Shown here: piece by piece, positions 17,170 through 27,648 of the stretch | Numbering within the stretch: position 1 is the stretch's first letter | How the letters are laid out: every line of letters starts with the position of its first letter | From: Sphingomonadales bacterium | Lineage (GTDB): Bacteria > Pseudomonadota > Alphaproteobacteria > Sphingomonadales > Sphingomonadaceae | Assembly: GCA_005773165.1 (NCBI GenBank) | Contig: SXHP01000059.1 | Coordinates: forward strand, 1-39,110 | DNA: 39,110 nucleotides | Direction of reading: 5' to 3' | The notes under the pieces: generated by a model | The model's database searches: none | Told to the model about the DNA's origin: nothing | What the model saw: only the letters and a program-made list of their open reading frames with translations | Made by a program: the position numbers and the translations under genes

Positions 17170-17828
17170 CCCCCGCGCGGCACCTCCTGATCGCGCCCGT
17201 GTTATTGGCGCTCGTCGGGCTGCCGCTGCTCGTGCCAGCGCGCCAGTCGTGGGCGCGCGATTTCGGGGTGATGGGTCAGACCTGGGATATCGCCGAGCCA
17301 GACCTGCTCGCGACGATCTCGGGCCGCCTCGCCGCGATGCAGGCGAACGGCGGCATCGCGCGCATGCAGGCGAGGCTCACGGCGCAGGCCGAGGCGCGGG
17401 TCCGCCGTCCCGCCGCGGTCGTCGGGATCGGCCACGCCGAGGAGGCGCGGCGCTGGCTGCACGACCCCTCGATCGTGGTCGAGGCCGACGTGCGCGACCA
17501 CAAGGGCGCGCTGATCGCCGCGGCGGGCACGCGCGTCAATCCGCTCGCCTTCGTCCGCCTGACGCAGGATCTCGTCTTCGTCGACGGCGACGACGAAGCG
17601 CAGGTCCGCTGGGCGCTCGCCCGCTGGCCGGCGGCGACGGCCAAGATCATCCTCGTCGACGGCTCGCCGTTCGACCTGATGAAGGAGCACCAGCGCCGCT
17701 TCTTCTTCGATCAGCGTGGAAGCCTCACGCGCAAGTTCGGGATCGGGCACGTCCCCGCGGTCGTGCGCGCCGATGGCGAGGCGCTCGCGGTCGAGGAGAT
17801 CGTGCTGCCCGGAAAGGCGGCGTCGTGA
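17166..17828 (+). CDS. traW: F-type T4SS protein TraW
   Basis: MGQTWDIAEPDLLATI; KIILVDGSPFDLMKEHQRRFFFDQRGSLTRKFGIGHVPAVV. GTG start in the GTGA overlap. Confidence 0.93.
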   Translation: MTPARHLLIAPVLLALVGLPLLVPARQSWARDFGVMGQTWDIAEPDLLATISGRLAAMQANGGIARMQARLTAQAEARVRRPAAVVGIGHAEEARRWLHDPSIVVEADVRDHKGALIAAAGTRVNPLAFVRLTQDLVFVDGDDEAQVRWALARWPAATAKIILVDGSPFDLMKEHQRRFFFDQRGSLTRKFGIGHVPAVVRADGEALAVEEIVLPGKAAS

Positions 17829-18100
17829 CGCCGCTCTGGCTCGAGCTGCTGATGACGCCGATGGCGGCGCCCGAGACCGCCTGGCGTCGCGCGATGCGGC
17901 TCAGCATCGTCACCATCGCCCCGATCGTGGCGGTGGCCGCGAGCCAGATCGACCGGCTGCAGCGCTGGTTCGGCATCGTTGGTATGGCCATGCTCCTCGG
18001 CCTCTGCCTGACGCTCGTAGGTCTGTGCCTCGTCTACGCCGTCGTCAAGCACCGCGCCGATGCCGCGCATCTCGAGCGACTGACAGGGAAAGAACGATGA
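17825..18100 (+). CDS. Hypothetical small membrane protein in the T4SS operon
   Basis: GTG start overlapping traW stop; two TM segments (LSIVTIAPIVAVAA; GIVGMAMLLGLCLTLVGLCLVY). Confidence 0.6.
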   Translation: MTPLWLELLMTPMAAPETAWRRAMRLSIVTIAPIVAVAASQIDRLQRWFGIVGMAMLLGLCLTLVGLCLVYAVVKHRADAAHLERLTGKER

Positions 18101-19104
18101 GGCTGCTCGTCATCCTCGCGGCTGCGCTGGCGGCGCTGCTGGCGGTCCCCGCCGCGGCGCAGGCACCCTCGCGCTGCACGGGCAAGTTCGTCAATCCGGT
18201 GACCGACATCTGCTGGTCGTGCCTGTTCCCGCTGTCGGTCGGCGGCCTCAAGATCTGGCCGTCGGACCGGCCGGACACGCCGAATCCGGCTTCGCCGATC
18301 TGCGCGTGCGGGTCGCCGATCCCGCGCATCGGCATCGCGGTCGGCTTCTGGGAGCCGGCGCGGCTGGTCGACGTCACCGCCAAGCCCTGGTGCTTTCCAA
18401 ACCTGGGCGGGCTCAAGCTCGATCCCGGGTTCGACATCGGCATGGGGCAGGCGACCGGTCCGCTGATGAACGGCGGCCGCACCGCCGGGACCGCCAACTG
18501 GCACGTCCATTGGTACGTCTATCCGCTGCTGCACTGGCTCGAGATCCTGACCGACTTCGCCTGTTTCGAGCAGACGACCTTCGACATCGCCTATGTGACC
18601 GAGGTCGATCCGACCTGGAACGACGACGTGCTGACCACGCTCATCAACCCCGAGGTCGCGCTGTTCGCCAACCCGATCGCCAAGGCGGCCTGCGCCGGCG
18701 ACTGCGCGGCCGCAACCGCGCACCTGCCGATCGACCAGCTCTTCTGGTGCGCGGGCTGCCAGGGCTCGCTCTACCCGATGAACGGCAACATTGCCGCGCA
18801 CGTCGCCCGCGTCCAGTCCTCGCGCCTCGCCGCCGAGCGGATGCTCTACAAGATGCACCGGATGGGGCTCGCCTGGGGAACGGCGGGATCGAAGGCGCTG
18901 TGCGGCAGATACCTGATGCCGATCCTCAAGAAGTCGCAATACCGGATCCAGATGACCAATCCGACGCCGACGGTCAGCGGGCGGTTCGCCTGCTCGACGA
19001 TCGGCGCATCCTCGCTGCCGCCCGACGCCGGCCGGCATTATCCCGTCGGCGGCGAGGACATGGGCTACCTCATCTGGCGCAAGCGCAACTGCTGCATGCT
19101 ATGA
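18097..19104 (+). CDS. traU: F-type T4SS protein TraU
   Basis: Signal peptide, KFVNPVTDICWSCLFPLSVGGLKIW; Cys-rich; ATGA overlap. Confidence 0.95.
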   Translation: MRLLVILAAALAALLAVPAAAQAPSRCTGKFVNPVTDICWSCLFPLSVGGLKIWPSDRPDTPNPASPICACGSPIPRIGIAVGFWEPARLVDVTAKPWCFPNLGGLKLDPGFDIGMGQATGPLMNGGRTAGTANWHVHWYVYPLLHWLEILTDFACFEQTTFDIAYVTEVDPTWNDDVLTTLINPEVALFANPIAKAACAGDCAAATAHLPIDQLFWCAGCQGSLYPMNGNIAAHVARVQSSRLAAERMLYKMHRMGLAWGTAGSKALCGRYLMPILKKSQYRIQMTNPTPTVSGRFACSTIGASSLPPDAGRHYPVGGEDMGYLIWRKRNCCML

Positions 19105-19856
19105 GACGTCGTCACCTCCCGCTTCCGGCGCTGGCGATCGCAGGTGTAGGTCTGCTCGCGACCGTCGCCCTGGCGCAGACGGTCGACGGTCTCGACATCG
19201 GGGCGATCCGCTCCCGCTCGCAGGCCAGCGCCGCCGAGGCGGCGCAGCTGAGCGAGGAGGTCAAGCGACGTACCGCTGCCGTCCGCGACGACGCGGCCGC
19301 CTCTGTGGCGGATGCTACCAAGGCGGTGCAGCGTATCGACCCGCGCAGGCTGCCGAAGGGACCGGCGGGCGTGGTCGACTTTGACGAGCTGCTCGCGGGC
19401 GCCGCCGCGAACGCGAAGGGGGAGCATGGCTCGGCGCCGCTGGTCATGGTCTTCGTCAGCCTCTCGATGCCGGAGGCGGCGCTGAGGCCCATCATCCGCG
19501 ACGTAAGCCGCGCGGGCGGGGTGGTGGTGTTCCGCGGCTTCCCGAACAACTCGGCCAAGGCGTTCGTCACTGGACTGTCCAGGGTGGCGGGCGACGGGCG
19601 CGAGCTTGCAAGCATCGGCGTCGACCCGCGGCTGTTCCGCGCCTTCGACGTGAAGGCGGTCCCGACCTACGTCGTCGCCTCGACCGGCTTCGATCTGTGC
19701 GATGGCCTGGCCTGCCGCACCATGCCCCCGCCCCACGACGCGATCACCGGCAACGTCACGGTCGATCACGCGCTCGAGGCGATTGTCGAGGGCAGGGGGC
19801 CGGGGGCGCCTACCGCGGCGGTGGCGCTCGCCAACCTGCGGAAGGGCGTGCGATGA
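19101..19856 (+). CDS. trbC: F-type TrbC (periplasmic, thioredoxin-like)
   Basis: PLVMVFVSLSMPEAALRPIIRDVSRAGGVVVFRGF; FDVKAVPTYVV; synteny. Confidence 0.92.
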   Translation: MRRRHLPLPALAIAGVGLLATVALAQTVDGLDIGAIRSRSQASAAEAAQLSEEVKRRTAAVRDDAAASVADATKAVQRIDPRRLPKGPAGVVDFDELLAGAAANAKGEHGSAPLVMVFVSLSMPEAALRPIIRDVSRAGGVVVFRGFPNNSAKAFVTGLSRVAGDGRELASIGVDPRLFRAFDVKAVPTYVVASTGFDLCDGLACRTMPPPHDAITGNVTVDHALEAIVEGRGPGAPTAAVALANLRKGVR

Positions 19857-21910
19857 GGACGCGAGCCTTGCTGCCCGTGCTGGCGGCGCTGGCCGCCGCC
19901 TCGCCCGCGCAGGCGCAGACGCGCGCCCAGCAGGATTTCTACGAGCTCGGCGACTACGACCTGTTCGCGGAGCCGAGGGCGAGCCAGCCGGCCCGGCCCC
20001 CGGCCACTTCCACTCCGGCGCAGCCCGTGTCTGCCGGTTCGCCACAAGCGCAGCCCGTCATGACCGTCCCGCCGTCTGCCGCCGCACGGGTCGCGGTGGC
20101 GCGATCGACCGGACCCGCTGCCGCGTACGAGAAGGGCGATCTCGCCGCCGCCCGCGCCGAGGCCAAGGCGTTGGCGAGTCCGGCGCGCGCCGGCGCCGCC
20201 GTGCTGCCGACTGCGGCCGGGGCCCCGGCGCAGGTGCCCGGCTACGCCGGAACCGCGCTCCCGCAATCGACGCTGTTCGACGATCCCGACGCGCTCGTGT
20301 CGCAGGGTACCGCCGCGAGCGTCGCCAGCGATCCCTATCGCGCGGTGATCGACCCCGATCGCGCGACGGTTCGCGTCGACCGGGCCGAGCTCGCCCGGGC
20401 TACCGCGATCGAGCACGATCCAGACGGGTTCCTGACCGACCAGAACCTGGACGGCGCGGCAGCGTCGTGTCGCCCGCTGCCACCTGCCACGACGGGCACC
20501 GGCATCTATGAGGCCACCTGTAACACGGGCACCAAGGTCGAGCGGCGGACGCTCTCCTGCGCGCCTGCAATGGTGCCGCACGTCACGGACACGCGACGGT
20601 TTCTCTACTACGGCACCGACCCGGACAAGACCGGCTACGGCTTCGCCTCCAGCGCCGTGCTCACCGGCCGCGGCTGCCAGCCGACTGGCGTCGTCCGCCA
20701 CATCTGCGACGCGCAGGTCGAGCTCGGCGCCGGCGGCGACGACGTCGCCGGCTATCTGCGCTTCTGCCGCCGCAACGTGCGCGGCAACGCCACGCAGATG
20801 TCGTGCGCGGCCGAGGTGCCGCACGCCGAGATCCCCGACCACTTCAACTACGCCACCGGCACCGTGTATCTGCGCAGCGAGGGGACGCGCAGCGTCGAGC
20901 TGCGCCGCGATGACGCCAGCTGCGCCGCGCTCGTCGCCGACGCGGCGTGCCGGTTCGAGGCGGAGACCTGCACGTCGAGCGACCCCGTCACGCGCGTGAT
21001 CGAGGGCGTCGCCGTCACCGCGCCGTGCTGGGCCTGGTCGCGAAGCTACACTTGCGCGGCGTTCACCCAGGCGACCGACTGCGCCGAGCTCGACGGTCGG
21101 GCATCGTGCCGCTTCCTGCGCGAGAGCTGCCTCGACGATCCGCAGGTCGGCACCTGCAACGTCCGGGAGCGCGTGTACCAGTGTCCGGTGCCGGGCGGCG
21201 AGACCGCTGGCGGACCCGAGTACATCTGCGGCGACGACGTGTATTGCATCAACGGCGAGTGCGAGCCGATCGAGCGCGAGGCGTCGACTGAGTTCAAGGA
21301 CGCGTTGGTCGGCCTCCACACGCTGGGCCAGGCCAAGGCCGAGTTCGACGAGGCGACGCTCACCCTGTTCTCGGGAACGCGGGAGAGCTGCCACAAGCCT
21401 GTGTTCGGGTTGGTCAACTGCTGCGCGGGCAAGACCAGCGGCGTTCTCACCGCCGCCGCCGGGCTCGGCGCGATCGCCGGCGGGCCCACCGCCATCGCTG
21501 CGCTCGCGACCCCGTTCCTGTCGATGTTCATGTGCTCCACCGCCGAGAAGACCTTGGACATCAAGGACCGCATGGGCTTCTGCCACAAGGTCGGTACTTG
21601 GTGCTCGGACAGCTTCCTCGGCGTCTGCACGTCCAAGCGAACCGCCTATTGCTGCTTCGAGTCCAAGCTCTCGCGCATCCTGCAGGAACAGGGCCGCGAG
21701 CAGCTCGGCAAGCCCTGGGGCGAGCCGAAGAGGGAGCAGTGCCGCGGCTTCTTGGTCGACGAGTTCGCCCGCCTCGACCTCTCGCGCATGGACTTCCGCG
21801 AAGTCTATGCCGAATTCGTCGACGCGGCGAAGCTGCCCGACGAGCTCGCCACCGCCGCCGCGATCCAGGAGCGGATCGAGGCCTATTACCGCACGCAAGG
21901 CCCGAAATGA
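19853..21910 (+). CDS. traN: TraN mating-pair stabilisation protein
   Basis: Signal peptide, large Cys-rich protein with typical TraN C-terminus (NCCAGK...CCFESKLSRILQEQGREQLGKPWGEPKREQCRGFLVDEFARLDLSRMDFREVYAEF). Confidence 0.95.
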   Translation: MRTRALLPVLAALAAASPAQAQTRAQQDFYELGDYDLFAEPRASQPARPPATSTPAQPVSAGSPQAQPVMTVPPSAAARVAVARSTGPAAAYEKGDLAAARAEAKALASPARAGAAVLPTAAGAPAQVPGYAGTALPQSTLFDDPDALVSQGTAASVASDPYRAVIDPDRATVRVDRAELARATAIEHDPDGFLTDQNLDGAAASCRPLPPATTGTGIYEATCNTGTKVERRTLSCAPAMVPHVTDTRRFLYYGTDPDKTGYGFASSAVLTGRGCQPTGVVRHICDAQVELGAGGDDVAGYLRFCRRNVRGNATQMSCAAEVPHAEIPDHFNYATGTVYLRSEGTRSVELRRDDASCAALVADAACRFEAETCTSSDPVTRVIEGVAVTAPCWAWSRSYTCAAFTQATDCAELDGRASCRFLRESCLDDPQVGTCNVRERVYQCPVPGGETAGGPEYICGDDVYCINGECEPIEREASTEFKDALVGLHTLGQAKAEFDEATLTLFSGTRESCHKPVFGLVNCCAGKTSGVLTAAAGLGAIAGGPTAIAALATPFLSMFMCSTAEKTLDIKDRMGFCHKVGTWCSDSFLGVCTSKRTAYCCFESKLSRILQEQGREQLGKPWGEPKREQCRGFLVDEFARLDLSRMDFREVYAEFVDAAKLPDELATAAAIQERIEAYYRTQGPK

Positions 21911-22293
21911 CGGCGCGCGGCCTCTCTGCCCTTCTGGCGACGGGACCGGCCGGCGCCCCGACGCTGCCGGACATGACGGTGGTCGAGTTGTCGCTCGTCA
22001 TCGCGCTGCTCCGCGACGGCGCGGCGGGAGCCGAGCGGATCGCCGGCACGGTCGCTGGCTGGTACGCGCGGCCCGTCCGGTCGCGCGACCTCGCACCCAG
22101 CATCGCGCGCCTGACCGCGCGGGGCTGGCTTGTCGCAGGGAGCGACGGGGCGCTTTCGCCGACGCCGCGCGCGCACCAGCCGACAAGTCTGCTCTACGCC
22201 TGCGTCATCCGCATGATCGGCGATGCCGAACGCGAGGGGAACGACGGCCGCCAGCTGCACCTGATCGACCTGACCTCGGGGGAGACGATATGA
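21907..22293 (+). CDS. Hypothetical protein, possibly winged-helix
   Basis: ATGA overlap with traN; DLAPSIARLTARGWLVAGSDGALSPTPRA resembles the PadR/winged-helix wing region. Confidence 0.6.
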   Translation: MTARGLSALLATGPAGAPTLPDMTVVELSLVIALLRDGAAGAERIAGTVAGWYARPVRSRDLAPSIARLTARGWLVAGSDGALSPTPRAHQPTSLLYACVIRMIGDAEREGNDGRQLHLIDLTSGETI

Positions 22294-23102
22294 ACCGCCG
22301 CATCCATGCTTTCGTCGCGCTGGCCCTGTTCGCCGCGCCGAGCGGGTCAGCCGCGCAGCATGCGCCGGTCGACGCCGCCACCGGCGTCGCGCAGTCCGGC
22401 GACGCCTTCTATTGCCAGGAGCGCCGGCTCGGCACCTGGTTCTACTGCGACCGGCCAAAGCCCGATCCGAAAACGGCCGCGCCGACGGCGCCCGAGCCCG
22501 CGGCGGCGCGGCTCAAGGCGATCGGCGCCGAGCTGGAAGAGCTAAAGGCCAAGGCGATCCTCGAGCCGACCCCGGAGAACGTCTCGGCCTACATTGCCTA
22601 CCAGCGCGAGCAGCTCGACCGCGCCTCGAGCTTCGCCGACGTCTGGCGCCGCGCCGTGTGGCAGAATCCCGAGCTCGACTACACGCTGCAGCGTCCGGTG
22701 AACCTCCTGGGCAAGCGCGCGTGGCTCGACCAGCGCCGACAGGACCGCGAGCAGGTCATGACCTCCATCGCGCGGCGCTACGGCGTGTTCTACTTCTACT
22801 CGTCCACCTGCGCGGCATGCGAGGTGTTCGCGCCGATCATGCGCGGCATCGCCGACCGCTTCGGCATCAGCGTCATGGCGGTGTCGATGGACGGCGGTCC
22901 TTCGGCGGCGTTCCCGCATTTCCTCGTCAACACAGGCCAGTACGAGGCGATGGGGCTAACCGGCAAGCAGGTGCCCGCGCTCGTGCTGTTCGACGTCGCG
23001 ACCAAGCGCCCGACCCCAATCGGCTACGGGGTCATGGCGGCCGATGAGGTCATGGACCGCATCTTCACGCTCACCCACGTCAAGCCCGGAACGGACTTCT
23101 GA
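22290..23102 (+). CDS. traF: F-type T4SS protein TraF (thioredoxin-fold)
   Basis: FYCQERRLGTWFYCDRP; YGVFYFYSSTCAACEVFAPIMRGIADRFG (CAAC). Confidence 0.93.
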   Translation: MNRRIHAFVALALFAAPSGSAAQHAPVDAATGVAQSGDAFYCQERRLGTWFYCDRPKPDPKTAAPTAPEPAAARLKAIGAELEELKAKAILEPTPENVSAYIAYQREQLDRASSFADVWRRAVWQNPELDYTLQRPVNLLGKRAWLDQRRQDREQVMTSIARRYGVFYFYSSTCAACEVFAPIMRGIADRFGISVMAVSMDGGPSAAFPHFLVNTGQYEAMGLTGKQVPALVLFDVATKRPTPIGYGVMAADEVMDRIFTLTHVKPGTDF

Positions 23103-24544
23103 TGGCCCGGCTTATCCCGCGCGCCGGAAGGCGTTTCGCGCGCGGCGTCGCGATCGTCGCCGCCGCTCACTTCGCCGCCGCGCCCGCGCTCGCGCAGGGC
23201 GTGCAGGGTGAGATGAACAGCTTCTTCAACTCGGCCGGCGCGGCGGCGAACGCGACCGGGCCGACCGCCTACTCGGGTCAGTCCGCAGGCTATTACTCGG
23301 GCGGCAGTCTGTGGACGCGCTTCCCGTCCAAGACGGTCAACCCGGTCAACCTGCAGCTTCCGTCGGCGCGTGCGGGCTGCGGCGGCATCGACCTGTTCGC
23401 GGGATCCTTCAGCTTCATCAACGTCGATGAGATCGTCGCCATGCTTAAGGCGACCGCCAACAACGCCATCGGATTCGCCTTCCAGCTCGCGATCGACAGC
23501 ATCTCGGCCGAGATCGGCGGGGTGATGAAGGACATGGCGCACCGCGCCCAGGCCATCAACCAGTTCAACATGAACAGCTGCGAGCAGGCGCAGGCGGCGG
23601 TCGGCGCGCTCTGGCCGAGGATGGACGGGGCGAGCGCCACCATCTGCCAGCAGGTGGGCATGGGGGAGGGCATCTTCTCCGACGCGGCGCGCGCGCGGCA
23701 CGGCTGCACCACCGGCGGCGAGCGGAACACGACGCTCGCCGGCGACAAGCCCGGCACGGAACTCGTCTCGAACCGCAACTATACCTGGCATGCGCTGATG
23801 TCGAAGAGCGTCACCAAACCGTCGGTGGAGTACGCCGAGTTCCTGATGACGATGGTCGGGACCGTCATCTACGTGAAGTCCGACGATGCCGACAGCCTCG
23901 GCGACTTCCGCTTCATCGCGCCTGCGTCCTGGGATACCTACACCGCGCTGCTCGACGGCACCGCCGCGGCACCGGCGAAGATCCTGAAGTGCGACACCAC
24001 CGACGATCTCGGGTGCCTCAACCCCACGACGCAGACGCTGAGCATCGCCGAAAGCGCCAGCTTCCGCGCGCGGGTGCGGACGATGATGGCGAGCATGGCG
24101 GCCAAGATCCGCTCGAACGCGGCGCTCTCGGGCGAGGAAATCAGCCTGCTCGGCATGTCGTCGATCCCGCTCTACAAGATCCTGGTCGTGAACGAGGCGG
24201 CGGCGTTCCGGCTCGCCGACAGCGACATGAACAGCCTTGCCGAAATCGTCGCGGTCGACGTGCTGGTCGCGCAGATCGACCGCATGCTCGACGACGTCGC
24301 CCGCGCGCAGTCCGGCACGCAATTCGTGTCGGCCGAGGAGTTCCGCGCCTGGCGCGACCAGGTCGCGACCGTGAAGACCGAGCTCTCGCGCAAGTCGGCC
24401 GCGATGGCGAACACGCTGTCGAACACCTACCGCATCATCGAGCGCACCCGGATGCTCGAGGCGACGCTCAAGAACGCGATGTCGCCCCAGCTTTCGGCGT
24501 CGCTCAAGTTCGGCCGCGGGCTCTCCGCGCAGGGCCTGCGGTAG
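23102..24544 (+). CDS. traH: F-type T4SS protein TraH
   Basis: AGCGGIDLFAGSFSFINVDEIVAMLKATANNAIGFAFQLAID; FNMNSCEQAQ; canonical TraH. Confidence 0.95.
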   Translation: MARLIPRAGRRFARGVAIVAAAHFAAAPALAQGVQGEMNSFFNSAGAAANATGPTAYSGQSAGYYSGGSLWTRFPSKTVNPVNLQLPSARAGCGGIDLFAGSFSFINVDEIVAMLKATANNAIGFAFQLAIDSISAEIGGVMKDMAHRAQAINQFNMNSCEQAQAAVGALWPRMDGASATICQQVGMGEGIFSDAARARHGCTTGGERNTTLAGDKPGTELVSNRNYTWHALMSKSVTKPSVEYAEFLMTMVGTVIYVKSDDADSLGDFRFIAPASWDTYTALLDGTAAAPAKILKCDTTDDLGCLNPTTQTLSIAESASFRARVRTMMASMAAKIRSNAALSGEEISLLGMSSIPLYKILVVNEAAAFRLADSDMNSLAEIVAVDVLVAQIDRMLDDVARAQSGTQFVSAEEFRAWRDQVATVKTELSRKSAAMANTLSNTYRIIERTRMLEATLKNAMSPQLSASLKFGRGLSAQGLR

Positions 24545-24554
24545 GCGGCGGGCG

Positions 24555-27347
24555 ATGCTCGAGGTCTTCACCGTCGGCGGCGGCGAGTATATCGTCAACG
24601 TCCTGAACGCGGTCGCGGCATGGAGCGGGGGAGGGGGCTACCGCTCCATGCTTCAGGTCGTGATGGCGATGGGGCTCGCTTATTCGCTGGTCGTCGTCGC
24701 CTTCTCGCTCGACTGGCGCGCCTGGCTGAACTGGTTCCTGCAGGCGACGCTCATCTACATGATGCTGCTCGTGCCGACGGTTTCGGTGAAGGTTACCGAC
24801 CGCATCGACCCGAGCCTCGCGCCGGCGACGGTGGACAACGTACCGCTTGGGCTCGGCGTGATGGCCTCCTTCACCAGCCAGATCGGGGATTGGATGACGC
24901 GGACCGCCGAGACGGTCTTCGTCATGCCCAACGCTCTCGCCCTGTCCTCGAACGGCATGGTTTATGGCGCCCGCCTCTTCGACAAGGCGCAAAGCTTCCA
25001 GATCACCGACGCCCAATTCCGCGCCAACCTCGACGAGCACATGAAGCAGTGCGTGTTCTACGACGTGCTGCTCGGCTTCAAGTCGATGGACACGCTGGCG
25101 AAGTCCGCCGACCTGTGGACCGCGATCGGCCCGGGCAGCCCCGCGCGCGGCCAGAAATGGACGGTCCGCAACGGCGACGGCACGACGTCGAGCACGGTGA
25201 TCCCCTGCAACGAGGCCTACGGCAATCTCGGCGCGGCGTTCGAGGCCGAGGTCGACAAGGACATCCTGCCGTTCGCGCGCCAGGCTTATCCCAGCCTAGC
25301 CAACGACGTCGCGGCCGCGAAGCTCAAGACCGAGCTGCCGATCACCGCCGGCCACCTGCACGGCGCGACGCCAGCGAGCGCCTTCGCATATCTCAGGCAG
25401 GTGTCGATGATCGACGCCTTCCGCGCGGCGCGGGAGAGCTTCTCGGACGCGAGCTGGGACGCATACGCCTCGCAGCGCGCCGACGCGCAGGCCCGCAACA
25501 CCTACACTTCCATCGCGCAGCAGGCGATGACCTGGGTGCCGCTCCTCAACATCGTGCTGACGGTCGTCTTCTACGCGATGTTCCCGGTGCTGTTCCCGCT
25601 GTTCCTGTTCCCGCGCACCGGCGTCGCCGCCCTCAAGGGCTACGCGACCGGCTTCTTCTACCTGGCGGCATGGGGACCGCTGTACGTCGTCCTGCACATG
25701 TTCGTGATGAGCCGGGCGGCCGACGCGGTCGCCGCCGTCTCGCCCACGGGCCCGACCCTGCTAGTCAGCGACGGCATCCAGGCCGTGAACAACGATGTCG
25801 CGACGATCGCGGGCTTCCTGATGATGTCGGTGCCGTTCCTCGCCGCCGGCATGGCGCGGGGAGCGCTGGCGATCGCCGGGCAGGCGACTTCGATGCTGGC
25901 GCCGGCGCAGGCGGCGGCAGAAGCGGCGGCGGTCGAGCGGACCACGGGCAACTACGCCTATGGCAACCTGTCGTTCGCGAACACGACGGCCAACCAGCTC
26001 CAGGCGAACAAGTGGGACACGACGCCGACCTTCGGCTCGGGTTTCGCAAACGACAATTTCCGCAACGCCGACGGAACCGCGACCGGCTTCGTGTCGAGCG
26101 GAGCGACGGTCTTCAACTCGACCGGCGGCATGAGCGTGCTGCCATTCAAGCCCAATGTCACGCGTGGCCAGGTCGCCGAGATGCGCGAGAGCGCGTCGGA
26201 AAGCTGGATGGAGGCGCAGCAGCTCCGGAACTCGGCGCAGGAGGCCTGGGCGGCGGGCGACCGGCTCAACCATGCGGTCCAGAGCGGCTTTCGGTCCTCG
26301 AATGGGTTCCAGTCGTCCGCAGGCGTCGAGCAGGGGTCGAGCACGACGCTCTACGATCGGCGGGGGACGTCGGCGACGGACGGCTCGAGCCAGTCTCGCG
26401 ACATTGGGCAGTCCGTGTCGCGATCGGAAAGCGCGCGCGATCAGTATGTCGCGCGCGAGTCGGCCAACGCCGGCGGCACGGCCGGTGTCGGTGGTGGCCG
26501 CGGCAGAAATGGCAGCAGGGGAGGGCTGGGAGGCTTGCTCTCCGGAGGGCTGTCATTGGGCTACAATCGCGACGCCGCTGATGGGGTGGCGTGGGACGTC
26601 GGCACTTCCTCTAACCGGTCAGACAGCTCTTCGCAGGGCCAGAGCAGCTCATTACAGGATCAGCATGCCAACGGGCGCGACGTTCAGGCGACCGACGGCA
26701 CCTACAGCCGGTCGGGCTCGTTCGCGCAGAACGAGAGCTTCTCGTCCGATACCCGCACCGCGGAGCAGTTCTACGAGCACTCGCGTCGGCTTAGCCGGGA
26801 AGCGGCAGAGGTTGAGGAGCACGCCCGTCGACTCGAGCAGGCCGCGAGCTACGCCGAGAGCCACGGCTTTTCGCTCAGCGAAGATCTGAGCCAGTTCTTG
26901 GCAAGCCGCTACATTGAGAGGCAAACTGGCGAGTTGCGCGATCTCAACCTGCCCGATCTCTACCGGACCGACCTATCGGCGGATCAGCGCGCGGCGCGCG
27001 ATTTCGCAGTTCGCCAGATTCTCGACGAGTTCATCCGCGAGCCGCGCGAGAGCGTCGCCGAGCAGCTCGTGCCGCCCGACCTCGTCAATCCGACAGCTCC
27101 CTCAAAGTTCGACATCGCTGAACTGCGTGGGTCGGTGGCGGTGCCGGCCGATGGTGCGGCCGCTGGCGGGACGCCCGGAACCGGACGGGCGGGGCGCATC
27201 GTCGAAGTGGAAGCGGGTCGCGGTGAGCTCAACGATCAACGGGACCGGGCGGGAGCGATGCGCGGCCAAACCGTCGATGCGGCATCCGATCTTGATGCCG
27301 AGCACGGTAGGCGCACAAACAAGGCGTGGTTCAGCGAGCGACGGTAG
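24555..27347 (+). CDS. traG: TraG mating-pair stabilisation/entry exclusion-like protein
   Basis: Multiple N-terminal TM segments (VFTVGGGEYIVNVLNAVAAWSG...), last gene after traH; Ser/Gln-rich C-terminus. Confidence 0.93.
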   Translation: MLEVFTVGGGEYIVNVLNAVAAWSGGGGYRSMLQVVMAMGLAYSLVVVAFSLDWRAWLNWFLQATLIYMMLLVPTVSVKVTDRIDPSLAPATVDNVPLGLGVMASFTSQIGDWMTRTAETVFVMPNALALSSNGMVYGARLFDKAQSFQITDAQFRANLDEHMKQCVFYDVLLGFKSMDTLAKSADLWTAIGPGSPARGQKWTVRNGDGTTSSTVIPCNEAYGNLGAAFEAEVDKDILPFARQAYPSLANDVAAAKLKTELPITAGHLHGATPASAFAYLRQVSMIDAFRAARESFSDASWDAYASQRADAQARNTYTSIAQQAMTWVPLLNIVLTVVFYAMFPVLFPLFLFPRTGVAALKGYATGFFYLAAWGPLYVVLHMFVMSRAADAVAAVSPTGPTLLVSDGIQAVNNDVATIAGFLMMSVPFLAAGMARGALAIAGQATSMLAPAQAAAEAAAVERTTGNYAYGNLSFANTTANQLQANKWDTTPTFGSGFANDNFRNADGTATGFVSSGATVFNSTGGMSVLPFKPNVTRGQVAEMRESASESWMEAQQLRNSAQEAWAAGDRLNHAVQSGFRSSNGFQSSAGVEQGSSTTLYDRRGTSATDGSSQSRDIGQSVSRSESARDQYVARESANAGGTAGVGGGRGRNGSRGGLGGLLSGGLSLGYNRDAADGVAWDVGTSSNRSDSSSQGQSSSLQDQHANGRDVQATDGTYSRSGSFAQNESFSSDTRTAEQFYEHSRRLSREAAEVEEHARRLEQAASYAESHGFSLSEDLSQFLASRYIERQTGELRDLNLPDLYRTDLSADQRAARDFAVRQILDEFIREPRESVAEQLVPPDLVNPTAPSKFDIAELRGSVAVPADGAAAGGTPGTGRAGRIVEVEAGRGELNDQRDRAGAMRGQTVDAASDLDAEHGRRTNKAWFSERR

Positions 27348-27588
27348 AGAGCAACATCTCCGGCGCGAACAGCAATCCTAGTATCAGGAGCGCAAGAAGC
27401 GCTGCAATCAACACCTGCCACCAATGAACAGGTCTAACGGTAGGCGCCTCGCGCAGCTCGTCGAGCTGGGGCAGGCTGGCGTAATGTCGCTCGAACGACG
27501 GATCCGACAATCCGCCACTCTCGAAGTCACTAGTCGGATAGAATCCGCTGGACGTTACGAATGGGTCGCGAGGCTCCAACTTGGCCAT
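27331..27588 (-). CDS. Small hypothetical membrane protein
   Basis: MAKLEPRDPFVTSSGFYPTSDFESGGLSDPSFERHYASLPQLDELREAPTVRPVHWWQVLIAALLALLILGLLFAPEMLL: C-terminal TM; convergent with traG, 17-bp overlap. Confidence 0.6.
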   Translation of the reverse strand: MAKLEPRDPFVTSSGFYPTSDFESGGLSDPSFERHYASLPQLDELREAPTVRPVHWWQVLIAALLALLILGLLFAPEMLLSTVAR

Positions 27589-27648
27589 ACCCTGATCATA
27601 GCACGTCCGCGCTGGCGGCACACTCTACCCGTCGAACGTATCGGGCAT

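Noticed and set aside
8593-27347. A complete conjugation system
   Set aside because: Relaxase (TraI) and coupling protein (TraD) are not in the window, so only the mating-pair-formation part can be claimed.
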